The position numbers and the translations under genes were made by a program. The notes below the pieces were generated by a model that did not search any database, was not told the DNA's origin, and worked only from the letters and a program-made list of their open reading frames with translations. This document shows, piece by piece, positions 25,717-34,060 of a stretch of 64,000 bases of DNA. This stretch comes from Anaerolineae bacterium (GTDB lineage Bacteria > Chloroflexota > Anaerolineae > Aggregatilineales > Phototrophicaceae): contig JALOOG010000019.1 in assembly GCA_025454525.1 (NCBI GenBank), forward strand, positions 1-64,000. Reading direction: 5' to 3'. Position 1 is the first letter of the stretch; every line of letters starts with the position of its first letter.

Positions 25717-26190
25717 ATGCCGAAACAAAATATCCACCCCAAGTGGTATCCTGAGGCTAACGTGGTGTGTGCGTGTGGGAACACTTGGAAAACTGGGGCG
25801 ACTATCCCCGAAATCCGCACCGACATCTGCTCGGCCTGTCATCCGTTTTATACGGGTGAACAACGTATCGTGGACACCGAAGGGCAGGTCGATCGGTTCA
25901 TGAAACGCCTGCAACATCGTGATGATATGCGCGCTCAAGTGGAAGCCCGTGAAGCGGCTAAAACCCCGATGCATATGTCGTTGTCCGAATTTGGCCTTAA
26001 CAAACGTTTTGTATCCGTTTTGGCGGATAACAACGTCGCTACGGTGCAAGATTTTATCGACAAACTGAATGAAGGTGAAGACAGCTTGCTGGAATTGCCC
26101 GGCATCGGTCGTAAAGTCCTCACCGACATTAAACGGATGCTACGTTCACGCGGTTACGACGTTCCTGAAACCGAAGCCTCCGTCGAATAA
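25717..26190 (+). CDS. rpmE: Ribosomal protein L31 fused to an RNA polymerase alpha-CTD-like domain
   Basis: Residues 1-66 are a zinc-type L31: IHPKWYPEANVVCACGN, ICSACHPFYTGEQRIVDTEG, zinc ligands Cys18, 20, 38 and 41. A helical linker (67-87) leads to residues 88-147, which match the C-terminal domain of RNA polymerase alpha: LSEFGLNKRFVSVL, VATVQDFIDKL and LLELPGIGRKVLTDIKRML. Against E. coli alpha, Arg97 aligns with Arg265, Gly131 with Gly296 and Lys133 with Lys298, the DNA-backbone contacts. Asn268 and Ser299 are replaced by Ser100 and Val134. Ordinary L31 stops near residue 70. AGGAG precedes the ATG. A general helix-hairpin-helix origin is the main alternative. Confidence 0.85.
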   Translation: MPKQNIHPKWYPEANVVCACGNTWKTGATIPEIRTDICSACHPFYTGEQRIVDTEGQVDRFMKRLQHRDDMRAQVEAREAAKTPMHMSLSEFGLNKRFVSVLADNNVATVQDFIDKLNEGEDSLLELPGIGRKVLTDIKRMLRSRGYDVPETEASVE

Positions 26191-26209
26191 CCCTTCTGTA
26201 GACCATTCA

Positions 26210-26247
26210 AAAGGCGGGTATACATAGCGATGTGTACCTGCCTTTTT
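26210..26247 (+). terminator. Intrinsic terminator after the L31 gene
   Basis: AAAGGCGGGTATACAT (26210-26225) pairs with ATGTGTACCTGCCTTT (26230-26245), loop AGCG, followed by further T residues. Confidence 0.92.
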
Positions 26248-26300
26248 CATTACTAGCGCAGGTTTAAGAGATTAAACTCTTTGTAACAAGGAGTCCTGTT

Positions 26301-26924
26301 ATGATCCATCATTCTGGACGCATTGAAGTGATTTGCGGCAGTATGTTTTGTGGCAAAACGGAGGAGTTGATCCGACGGGTGCGACGTGCGATCATCGCCC
26401 GACAAAGCGTACAGGTGTTTAAACCAGAGATTGATGACCGCTATGCGACCGATTACGTTACCAGTCACAGCGGACAAAATATTGAAGCGTATCCAATCGA
26501 ATATTCACGCGAAATTTTAAAGTTGATCGCGCCTTCGACGACGGTCATTGCGGTGGATGAGGCACAATTTTTAGATCTAGAGATTGTCCCGATCGTAGAA
26601 CAATTAGCTGCTAAGGGGTTACGGGTGATCGTGGCTGGGTTAGATCTCGATTTTCGGGCTGAGCCGTTCGGGGCGATGCCGCATCTCATGGCGTTAGCGG
26701 AAGAAGTGACCAAGTTACGGGCGATCTGTACCATTTGTGGGGAATATGCGTGTCGTTCACAGCGTTTGGTGAACGGTCAACCTGCCCGTTATGATGATCC
26801 GATCATCGTTGTAGGGGCGCAAGAAACCTATGAAGCACGGTGTCGTAAACATCATAGTGTGCCGGGGTCGCCGATGCACACTTTAGTTTCGCATGTGACA
26901 AATGTCACATCTTCGGTAAAATAA
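26301..26924 (+). CDS. tdk: Thymidine kinase (type II)
   Basis: Phosphorylates thymidine to dTMP in salvage. The 207-residue protein has Walker A GSMFCGKT (13-20), the DEAQF Walker B-like motif, a lid with [12 protein letters not shown], and zinc-binding cysteines in [13 protein letters not shown] with a later CRKHH. AAGGAG lies before the ATG. An 18-bp palindrome covers its last codons and may belong to the regulation of the next gene. Confidence 0.96.
   Translation: MIHHSGRIEVICGSMFCGKTEELIRRVRRAIIARQSVQVFKPEIDDRYATDYVTSHSGQNIEAYPIEYSREILKLIAPSTTVIAVDEAQFLDLEIVPIVEQLAAKGLRVIVAGLDLDFRAEPFGAMPHLMALAEEVTKLRAICTICGEYACRSQRLVNGQPARYDDPIIVVGAQETYEARCRKHHSVPGSPMHTLVSHVTNVTSSVK
26893..26910. promoter_or_regulatory. 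18-bp perfect palindrome at the end of tdk
   Basis: ATGTGACA-AA-TGTCACAT is a perfect inverted repeat with the same AA centre and ACAAATGT core as the dispersed element (CGTAACAAATGTTACG). It encodes Val-Thr-Asn-Val-Thr of tdk and lies about 95 bases before the next start codon. An operator role is inferred. Confidence 0.5.
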
Positions 26925-27005
26925 ACGCGACTTTTTCGATGATTGTGGGTTGTACCATGCGTAGAGTACACTCACACACGTTTAATGTTAAGCGAAGGAT
27001 GTTCT

Positions 27006-28211
27006 ATGGCAGTAGCCGCAACAAACCCGAGTACGAACCTTACTTATACGAATGAACCAGTGGATACAAAAGGCCTATGGCTGCGGAATCGCCGCTGGGA
27101 TCTGATGTATATCACATTCAGCGCGATTGTCGTGCCGCTTCCCTATATCGTGTATTTGATCGCGCATCATTTCGGCGGTATTGAAAGCGATGTGGCACGT
27201 AACGCGGTCAATGCGTTCGTGGCGATCGCGGTCGGCGGCCCGCACATGATGTCTACTTTCTTGCGGACGGGGTTAGACACAGATTTTAAACAACGGTATC
27301 CCATGCTGTTACGTTCATCGGTGATTATCCCGATCGTCGTGGTGTCGTTAGCCTTTTTAAACCTTACCTTGTTGCTCACCGTCTTTTTCTTTTGGGCGGC
27401 GCTGCATGTGTTGCATCAAGTGACCTATATCGTCGAATTGTATAACCACAAAGAACATCACCATGTTCGTAGGGGGAGTGCGGTCTCATTACCCGCCCGT
27501 TTGATCGATTACGGCGTGATCCTCACCTGTTTGTTTCCAATGGCTGCCTACAAGATCAGTCAAGGCTCATTTGACATCGGCGTAAATGACCTAACGCGGG
27601 TGATCCCGGTGTTCTTCCAACAAGCTTGGTTCTTCTACGTTATGGCGAGTGTATTCGCCGCGGCCTGTATTGCCTTTTTTGCTAAGAGTGTGTTGGAATA
27701 TCGTAACGGGCTGTTGAATATGCCCAAGACGGTGTTTATCTTGTTCACGATCGTGATCGCGTTCATCATGCCTGCGTTACCGAATCTGGATACCGCGTTC
27801 CAAGGGTTGAACACTTGGCACTCGTTCCAATATCTGGCGATCACCTTCTACATCATCAAGATCAAACAAGCCTATGGTCAGCTGGACGATAAAGCCCCGT
27901 TGGTCGCACGCTTCAGCAAATCCAGTAAAGACTCACGCGGGTTATACTTCTTAAGCGCGGTGATGTTGCTGGGATCGGCGTTTGTGTTCGCGATTGTGTA
28001 CTTTATCGCGCATTTTGTCACGCCGGGTTACTTAGATCTTAGCGCCCCGAATGCGCTCACGAATTGGCGTTTTGACGTGGCGTATTACACCTCGATCTTG
28101 TCGTTTTTGTGGATTCACTACTACCACGATCATTTCTTGTTCACCGACTTTGAGGCTTTAGAAGGCGCTTACTACGGGGATACGCCCGCGGTGGAAAAAA
28201 GCGCGGCTTAA
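27006..28211 (+). CDS. Multi-pass membrane protein with conserved histidines, unknown function
   Basis: A 401-residue protein with about nine hydrophobic segments. Histidine-rich motifs stand out: FWAALHVLHQVTYIVELYNH, KEHHHVRRG, NTWHSFQYLAITFY and LWIHYYHDHFLF. Such H-rich helices occur in membrane di-iron enzymes and carotenoid-cleaving Blh-type proteins, but I do not recognise a family with confidence. ATG 27006 with AAGGATG upstream is preferred to an in-frame start at 26943. A bidirectional terminator follows. Confidence 0.6.
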   Translation: MAVAATNPSTNLTYTNEPVDTKGLWLRNRRWDLMYITFSAIVVPLPYIVYLIAHHFGGIESDVARNAVNAFVAIAVGGPHMMSTFLRTGLDTDFKQRYPMLLRSSVIIPIVVVSLAFLNLTLLLTVFFFWAALHVLHQVTYIVELYNHKEHHHVRRGSAVSLPARLIDYGVILTCLFPMAAYKISQGSFDIGVNDLTRVIPVFFQQAWFFYVMASVFAAACIAFFAKSVLEYRNGLLNMPKTVFILFTIVIAFIMPALPNLDTAFQGLNTWHSFQYLAITFYIIKIKQAYGQLDDKAPLVARFSKSSKDSRGLYFLSAVMLLGSAFVFAIVYFIAHFVTPGYLDLSAPNALTNWRFDVAYYTSILSFLWIHYYHDHFLFTDFEALEGAYYGDTPAVEKSAA

Positions 28212-28228
28212 GCGTTAACACTTTCCGA

Positions 28229-28259
28229 AAAAACAGGGTAAAGATCTTACCCTGTTTTT
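28229..28259. terminator. Bidirectional intrinsic terminator
   Basis: AAAAACAGGGTAA (28229-28241) pairs perfectly with TTACCCTGTTTTT (28247-28259) around AGATC. It lies between convergent genes and has T tracts on both strands. Confidence 0.93.
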
Positions 28260-28268
28260 GATTCCAGA

Positions 28269-29723
28269 TCACGGAAATGCTTGATAAACCCATTGCATCG
28301 GATCAACGGGAACACCATTCACCCATAATTCCCAGTGAAGATGCGCCCCAGTCGCACGGCCGGAAGATCCCACCGTGCCGATCACTTGCCCGGTTTGCAC
28401 AAAATCGCCTAAATTGACGTAGCGCTCACTCAAATGCGAGTAATTGGTATACACGCCCCACCCGTGATCGATGATCACCGAGGTGCCACGGATATTGAGC
28501 GTATCGGTCATCACGATCCGCCCAGATGCGGCCGCCTTGACAGGGGAACCGGGTGCGCCCGCAAAATCTGCGCCTTGATGAGAGCGATCTGCCGGCCCGC
28601 CATTATATGAACGGCGTTGACCGAACGGGCTATTCATCGGTGCGGCGGCCGGTAGACTTAACGGGCCATCGAAATAGCGCTCTGGGTTAAAACGGCCCAT
28701 GATCCCGCGTAAAATCTCTAATTCCGCTTCATCAACGCTTTGGGTGATCAAAGCAGCGCGATCCGCCGGTAAGGTGATGTTCGCGATGCCATAATATCCC
28801 AACACCACCTGCAAATTGAGCGTATAACTGATCACCGCTCCGCTGGTCTCGGTGATCGTCAAGGTGAATGGGTAGATCGCTTCCGGCGTGTTGAGCGGGA
28901 TGGCGGCGAATATGAGGTAAGTATCGGGCCCGTTGGTAATCACCGGAAGATCGCGGTTTAAAAAATTCGCGGTAACGGCCGATGCTGAACGCGTGGTGAG
29001 CCGAATCCGTCCGGTTTTGCCTTCGGTCAAGATCAACGGTGTAACATCTAACGAGGCGATCGCTTCTGGCAATTGCACCGAGTCCACCACTGGCTGCACC
29101 CCCGGAATCACCAACACTTGGCCAAAATAGATCACCGACGGGTCGGTGATATTATTGGCGGTTTGCAGATCGGCCATGCTTACGCCGTAATTTTGTGCGA
29201 TCGTAAACAGCGTTTCACCGCGTTGGATCACATGCGTGAGGCCACTGGTGGTTAGGGTATCGGTGGTCGGTGGGGCAGGGGTAACGGTCGTTTCAATCGT
29301 GGCGGGTGTCACCGCTTCGGACGGCACGATCGTTAACACTTGACCGATGTAAAGCTGATTGGGATTGGTGATCCCGTTCTGTTGGATCAACCGCGCTTGA
29401 TCGATCTGATAAAACAGCGCGATCGTCTCGATCGTTTCGCCGGGTTGTACCGTGTGGGTGGTCGGTGGATTGAGGATCGGTTCAGCATTTAGCGGGATCA
29501 GGAGGCGTTGACCCACTTGGAGGTTATTGACGCTGATGATCCCATTCGCGCGGGCCAGTTGATCCACCGTCAAGCCATATTGTAAAGCGATGCGAAAGAG
29601 GTTTTCACCGCGTTGTACCACATGGATGGTAACGTTGGGATCGGTGGGGGCGGTGGGGGTAGATTGTGCGACAATGGGCATCATGCCCATCAGTACCATC
29701 AAAATTAGAAACCATCTGGACAA
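28269..29723 (-). CDS. Secreted LysM and M23-family peptidase
   Basis: A 484-residue exported cell-wall hydrolase. A signal peptide (RWFLILMVLMGMMPIVAQS) is followed by three LysM repeats at about 32-77, 87-132 and 163-208, each with the pattern HxVQRGE...IA..YG. The C-terminal M23 (LytM-like) domain carries the zinc motifs: HQGADFAGAPG (HxxxD) and GAHLHWELW (HxH), plus VIIDHGWGVYTNYSHLS. Both motifs are intact, so activity is expected. LysM units anchor it to peptidoglycan. It is the only gene of its transcription unit. Confidence 0.93.
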   Translation of the reverse strand: MSRWFLILMVLMGMMPIVAQSTPTAPTDPNVTIHVVQRGENLFRIALQYGLTVDQLARANGIISVNNLQVGQRLLIPLNAEPILNPPTTHTVQPGETIETIALFYQIDQARLIQQNGITNPNQLYIGQVLTIVPSEAVTPATIETTVTPAPPTTDTLTTSGLTHVIQRGETLFTIAQNYGVSMADLQTANNITDPSVIYFGQVLVIPGVQPVVDSVQLPEAIASLDVTPLILTEGKTGRIRLTTRSASAVTANFLNRDLPVITNGPDTYLIFAAIPLNTPEAIYPFTLTITETSGAVISYTLNLQVVLGYYGIANITLPADRAALITQSVDEAELEILRGIMGRFNPERYFDGPLSLPAAAPMNSPFGQRRSYNGGPADRSHQGADFAGAPGSPVKAAASGRIVMTDTLNIRGTSVIIDHGWGVYTNYSHLSERYVNLGDFVQTGQVIGTVGSSGRATGAHLHWELWVNGVPVDPMQWVYQAFP

Positions 29724-29793
29724 AGCGTGGCCTTCTCCCTACTGAAACGAACCTTTGTACATTATTACATCCTTAGCGAAGGGATGCCATAGC

Positions 29794-30423
29794 TTATTTT
29801 GTCGATAAAGACGGGATGATCACCTCTACGCGATCGCCGATCGCTTGCTTGAAGCTTTCGACATCTTGAGGAGTCGCGCTAATGGCTGCCGCACCGCCGA
29901 AATTAGACGGAATGGCGTAACGGGGGCGCATCTTTTTCACCACTTCGGCCGCCGCTAGGGGAGTGAGCGTGCCGTTGGAGTCGATCGGCAAGATCGCGAT
30001 GTCTGGATGTAAACGATCCATTTCTGGGATCATTTCGGTATCGCCCGCGTAGTAAATATCATAAAAATTGAGCGAGATCACAAAACCAAGGCCTTCGGAC
30101 TCTAGGGAATGGCGGAGATCATCGGGGGAATAAGCGGGGATCGCGGTGATCCGGGCGCGATCAACGGTGATACTTTGCCATGGGCGTAACACCGTGATCC
30201 CCTCTAATTGTGAGGCGACCTTTTCGTTTGCGATCACCAAAGTTTCCGGCCCGCGCAATTTTTCAATGTCCGCCGGGGAAAAATGTTCAAAATGATCATG
30301 CCCGATCAAGATCGCGTCTGCATGGAACACGCCACGCACCACCCGCCACGGGTTGATATAGATCAGCGGTGGGCCTTCGATCTTAAAACTGCCATGGCCA
30401 AGCCATTTAATTTGATCGATCAT
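29794..30423 (-). CDS. Metallo-beta-lactamase-fold hydrolase (UPF0173-like)
   Basis: A 209-residue metal-dependent hydrolase: WLGHGSFKIEG at the start, metal motif GHDHFEHFS, and DIYYAGDTEMIPEM. The ATG overlaps the pyrF stop as ATGA, so it is the last gene of the pyrimidine operon. A link with pyrimidine metabolism is possible but not shown by the sequence. The substrate is unknown. Confidence 0.82.
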   Translation of the reverse strand: MIDQIKWLGHGSFKIEGPPLIYINPWRVVRGVFHADAILIGHDHFEHFSPADIEKLRGPETLVIANEKVASQLEGITVLRPWQSITVDRARITAIPAYSPDDLRHSLESEGLGFVISLNFYDIYYAGDTEMIPEMDRLHPDIAILPIDSNGTLTPLAAAEVVKKMRPRYAIPSNFGGAAAISATPQDVESFKQAIGDRVEVIIPSLSTK

Positions 30424-31244
30424 CAGCGATACTCGTTGATCACATCGCGCAATTGTCGGGCGGACTCGCGTGGATCTTCGACAAAGATCACCCCACGCGA
30501 GGAGTTGATGATCAAACCGCGGCCTTTCTGATCCACACCAAAGCGCACTGTTTGTTCCACATTACCGCCTTGCGCCCCGATGCCGGGGATTAACAGTGGC
30601 ATCTCCCCGATGATCGCCCGCACTTGTTTGATCTCTTCTGGATAGGTTGCCCCCATCACCAGCATACAATTGTTATGTCGATTCCATCGATCGCGCACTT
30701 TTTCTGCGATGATCTCCCATAAAGGCTTGCCATCGACCACCAGATTTTGCAATTCACCAGAGCCGGGGTTAGAGGTGCGACACAAGATGATACACCCTTT
30801 ATCGGCGCGATCTAGAAATGGTTGTAAGGCCTCACCGCCTAGATACGGATGTAAGGTGACAGCATCGAATCCAAACCAATCAAATAATGCGGACACGTAT
30901 CCGGTGTTGGTTGAGCCAATATCGGCGCGTTTTGCATCGCCGATCGTCAAGATGTCCGGATAATTGGCACGCAAATAATCTAAGGTGAGTTTGAGGTCAT
31001 AAAGCCCTTGATCACCCCGCGCCTCATAAAAAGCCAGATTCGGCTTATAAGCACACACATATTGATGGGTTTGATCGATCACCCATTGATTAAACGCAAA
31101 TTGCGGATGTGGATCATCGGCAAATCGCACGGGCAAACGCTCAACATCGCTATCCAGCCCGATGCACAAGAGCGAATCGGCGTGATCCACCCGCTGATAA
31201 TATTTTTCGATGACGCTCAATTTAATGTCGCTCTGACCAGCCAC
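30423..31244 (-). CDS. pyrF: Orotidine 5'-phosphate decarboxylase
   Basis: Converts OMP to UMP, the last step of de novo synthesis. The 273-residue length and the motif ILTIGDAKRADIGSTNTGY, with the catalytic Lys/Asp set, mark the longer type 2 form. GVDQKGRGLIINSSRGV near the end binds phosphate. A GTG start at 31244 overlaps pyrE by 23 bases. Confidence 0.96.
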   Translation of the reverse strand: MAGQSDIKLSVIEKYYQRVDHADSLLCIGLDSDVERLPVRFADDPHPQFAFNQWVIDQTHQYVCAYKPNLAFYEARGDQGLYDLKLTLDYLRANYPDILTIGDAKRADIGSTNTGYVSALFDWFGFDAVTLHPYLGGEALQPFLDRADKGCIILCRTSNPGSGELQNLVVDGKPLWEIIAEKVRDRWNRHNNCMLVMGATYPEEIKQVRAIIGEMPLLIPGIGAQGGNVEQTVRFGVDQKGRGLIINSSRGVIFVEDPRESARQLRDVINEYR

Positions 31245-31863
31245 GCGGGTCTCCCAACCAATCGCGGATCATCTCGATCTGCGAACGCTCAAAATAGTTC
31301 ATTTGTTCGGCGACTTCTAAGATCACACTAAAATGGGTGAGGGTGTGTAGACGTACCCCCGCGTCGGTGAATGCGTCTAAGGCCTCACGAAAGCCGTAAC
31401 TGGTGATCGTGAGACAATCTTCTACAATCGCGCCATTTTCACGTAGGGCCGCCACTCCAGCAAGGCTGCTACCGCCGGTGGTGACTTGATCCTCAATTAA
31501 CAGCACCCGCTTTCCAACCACCGATCCGCCTTCAATCCGTTGGCTACGGCCGTGATCTTTGATCGCCTTACGAACAAACACCGATGGCCGACGCATTGTG
31601 TAGGATAGGGCCGCGCTATGCGGGATTCCGGCGGTTTCGATCCCCGCGATCACATCAAACGCATCTTGTTGTGTGTCTAATAACTCTTGCATCGCCACGA
31701 TCACCACGCGCCAATGTTCGGGATGAAAGGGCAAGATCCGATTATCGATATACACCGGAGATTTGATCCCAGATTTAAAGGTGATCAAGTTTTCCGTACT
31801 CACCCCGATCGCGCCAATTGAAAGAAGGGTATTTGCCACCCGTTCGGAGGTTTTTCGTATCAT
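31222..31863 (-). CDS. pyrE: Orotate phosphoribosyltransferase
   Basis: Joins orotate and PRPP to form OMP. The PRPP loop VLLIEDQVTTGGSSLAG is clear, with FKSGIKSPVYIDNR and IAGIETAGIPHSA. At 213 residues it is full length. It sits between pyrD (18 bases upstream) and pyrF (overlapping), so product flows directly from gene to gene in the operon. Confidence 0.97.
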   Translation of the reverse strand: MIRKTSERVANTLLSIGAIGVSTENLITFKSGIKSPVYIDNRILPFHPEHWRVVIVAMQELLDTQQDAFDVIAGIETAGIPHSAALSYTMRRPSVFVRKAIKDHGRSQRIEGGSVVGKRVLLIEDQVTTGGSSLAGVAALRENGAIVEDCLTITSYGFREALDAFTDAGVRLHTLTHFSVILEVAEQMNYFERSQIEMIRDWLGDPRGWSERH

Positions 31864-31881
31864 GCCTTATCCCGTTAGCCT

Positions 31882-32964
31882 TTACTTTATTTCAGCCAAA
31901 ATCAGCGCCGCGCCCAATAAACCTTCATAGACCAATAACGACCACACTTGTACCGCCGCCGCGCCATAAGCGCGAAAGGTATGAAAGGACGGTGCATGAT
32001 CCACCCCGCCGCATCCTACAATCGCGATAGTATACCCGTGACGGCGTTTTTCTTCCGTTAAGAAGCGGGTGACACGCAACGCATGGGCGGCTAAATTGCC
32101 GCCGCCGACTCCGGCCATCACCCGTGAGTCTTCTGGAGTGGGCATTGGGAGGGTGTTCGTCGCGATCACCGCGCTGACTCCCACCTCATGAAACACACGC
32201 ATCAATGTGCGATACTGTGATTCTGCCAAATTTGGCCCGATTTTAACCCATAATGGCGTGTTTTCTAATCGCGCTATCACTTTCGCGCATAAATCGCGGG
32301 TGCGACCTTCCGTTTGATGATCGCCGGGATCATCTTCTGTATTGGGGCAGCTTAGATTTAGGGTGAACCATGTCGGACGGACTCCTCGTTGCAGAAATGC
32401 CTCAAATGCCTCCACCGCTTCGGTGATCTCTTGTGCCGGATCGCTGAGACCGGGGCTAACCGCGATATTGATCCCGAATTGTGGCGGTAGCGGACGACTT
32501 CGGAGAAATTCCGCCGCCGCGATCGCCCCTGGATTTTTAAGGCCGATCCGATTTTGAGTCGATCGGGTGTGGACATCCCGCCAGATCACCCGCCCTTGAT
32601 TGCCGATGCGTGGATGACGGGTGAATGATCCAAATTCCACCGGTCCACATAACGCCGGAACACTTTGCCAACCCGGGATGATGTTTTCCCCACGCGCAAC
32701 GGCCTCTAATGCCAGTGCTTCCTGTCTAAATCCATGTCCCTTGACCAATCCGGCTGCAATGATGATCGGCGAGTCGAGGGTGATCGGCCCGATTGGAGTC
32801 GGGATCACTGGGAATAGCCGCGTGTGAAGTTGTCTTAAAAGCGTAGGATACGAGTCTAACCGGCCGATCAGATCGATCACCCGTTCATGGGCGGTTTGAG
32901 CGTCTAGGCGAAACAAAAGCGGCCGCATCAACTTACGATAGGCCAATTTGTAGAGGTTTAACAT
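31882..32964 (-). CDS. pyrD: Dihydroorotate dehydrogenase with mixed class features
   Basis: FMN enzyme that oxidises dihydroorotate. From ATG 32964 it is 360 residues. The N terminus (LYKLAYRKLMRPLLFRLD) has the amphipathic helix pair of membrane-bound class 2 enzymes, which pass electrons to quinone. Yet the catalytic motif reads LNLSCPNT, with Cys as in class 1, where class 2 has Ser. Other FMN contacts are also altered (AAGLVKGHGF, GINIAVSPG). The frame is open to 33108, inside pyrC, but the extension is not family-like. No pyrK partner is present, which favours quinone as acceptor. Confidence 0.85.
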   Translation of the reverse strand: MLNLYKLAYRKLMRPLLFRLDAQTAHERVIDLIGRLDSYPTLLRQLHTRLFPVIPTPIGPITLDSPIIIAAGLVKGHGFRQEALALEAVARGENIIPGWQSVPALCGPVEFGSFTRHPRIGNQGRVIWRDVHTRSTQNRIGLKNPGAIAAAEFLRSRPLPPQFGINIAVSPGLSDPAQEITEAVEAFEAFLQRGVRPTWFTLNLSCPNTEDDPGDHQTEGRTRDLCAKVIARLENTPLWVKIGPNLAESQYRTLMRVFHEVGVSAVIATNTLPMPTPEDSRVMAGVGGGNLAAHALRVTRFLTEEKRRHGYTIAIVGCGGVDHAPSFHTFRAYGAAAVQVWSLLVYEGLLGAALILAEIK

Positions 32965-32995
32965 GAGTAAATCTGTCACCGTTCGCGCTCCTTTT

Positions 32996-34060
32996 TTAGG
33001 GCAACCGTTGACCAAAACCGGGTTGAACGCGGATCGATTCCCCGTCATAGACCTGTACCCCCCGAATCCACGTTTCAAGCACACGGGCATGAAGTCGCAT
33101 CCCCTCAAACGGTGACCAAGCCGGATAGGTGTGAAGTTGACCGCGCTCTAACACGTAATCCGCGTTGAGATCGATCACGGTATAGGTATCAGGTGGGACT
33201 TGGAGTCCAAAAATTTCACAGGGACGGGTGGAGATCAACGGGATCGCTTGCTCTAAGGTCAAGCGGCCTTCATGTACCGCGCTAAACAACAAGGGTAGGG
33301 TGGTGTCTAGCCCCGGCACGCCAAAGGGCGGCTTAGCGCTCTCTTTTTCAGCGATCAAATGAGGCGCGTGATCCGACTCCACCACATCTACGACTCCTGC
33401 GGCTAAGGCTTGCCATAACGCATCCCGATCGGCGGGGGTCTCTAATTCCGGTTTCATCAAACCATAGGGGCCGAGTCGGGGCAGATCGTCTTGAGTTAGC
33501 CAAAGGTGATGCGGACATACCCCGATGCTGATCGGGAGGCCTTCTGCTTTTGCGGCGGTTAAATAAGCAATCTCACGCGCCGAACTGACATGACAGAAAT
33601 GTGTCCAATGTCGATATTGACGGACTAATGCGAGGATGTCTAAGACGGTTTCTTCTTCTGCATGAACCGCGATCGGCTTGGGGGAGTGCCAATGACGATA
33701 ATGTTGTTCGCGGATCGTTTGATCATCGATCAATAAAATTCCGGTGGTCTCGTTGTTGTAGATCTTTAAGCCACAGGTATCGCGATAGATCGATTCGTCA
33801 TAGTGCAACCAATTTTCATTGTTGGCCGCGCCATAATACACCCCCCAATCACAGATCGCTTGTTCCGAAAATTCACCCAACTTGCGATCTAACGCTGGGC
33901 GATCGATTGTGGAAGGGAAGGTATTCGGCATATCCAGTACCGCCCAATAACCTCCGGCCACAGCGGCCCCGGTTTCGGTGGCAAAGGTGCCTTTATGCGA
34001 CCATTCCATGCCGCGCAAATGGACATGAGGATCAACAACCCCGGTGACGGTCAACCTCAT
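32996..34060 (-). CDS. pyrC: Dihydroorotase
   Basis: Closes carbamoyl-aspartate to dihydroorotate. The 354-residue protein has the metal motif VVDPHVHLRG (His12, His14), CGLKIYN holding the probable carboxylated lysine, VHAEEE, CHVSSAREI and the catalytic aspartate in VESDHAPH. These residues place it with class I dihydroorotases although it is shorter than most. It overlaps pyrB by four bases (ATGA). Confidence 0.95.
   Translation of the reverse strand: MRLTVTGVVDPHVHLRGMEWSHKGTFATETGAAVAGGYWAVLDMPNTFPSTIDRPALDRKLGEFSEQAICDWGVYYGAANNENWLHYDESIYRDTCGLKIYNNETTGILLIDDQTIREQHYRHWHSPKPIAVHAEEETVLDILALVRQYRHWTHFCHVSSAREIAYLTAAKAEGLPISIGVCPHHLWLTQDDLPRLGPYGLMKPELETPADRDALWQALAAGVVDVVESDHAPHLIAEKESAKPPFGVPGLDTTLPLLFSAVHEGRLTLEQAIPLISTRPCEIFGLQVPPDTYTVIDLNADYVLERGQLHTYPAWSPFEGMRLHARVLETWIRGVQVYDGESIRVQPGFGQRLP

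Noticed and set aside
31222-31244. Overlap of pyrF and pyrE considered as a frameshift or annotation error
   Set aside because: Both proteins are full length with intact motifs; a GTG start with a 23-base overlap is acceptable in a tight operon.
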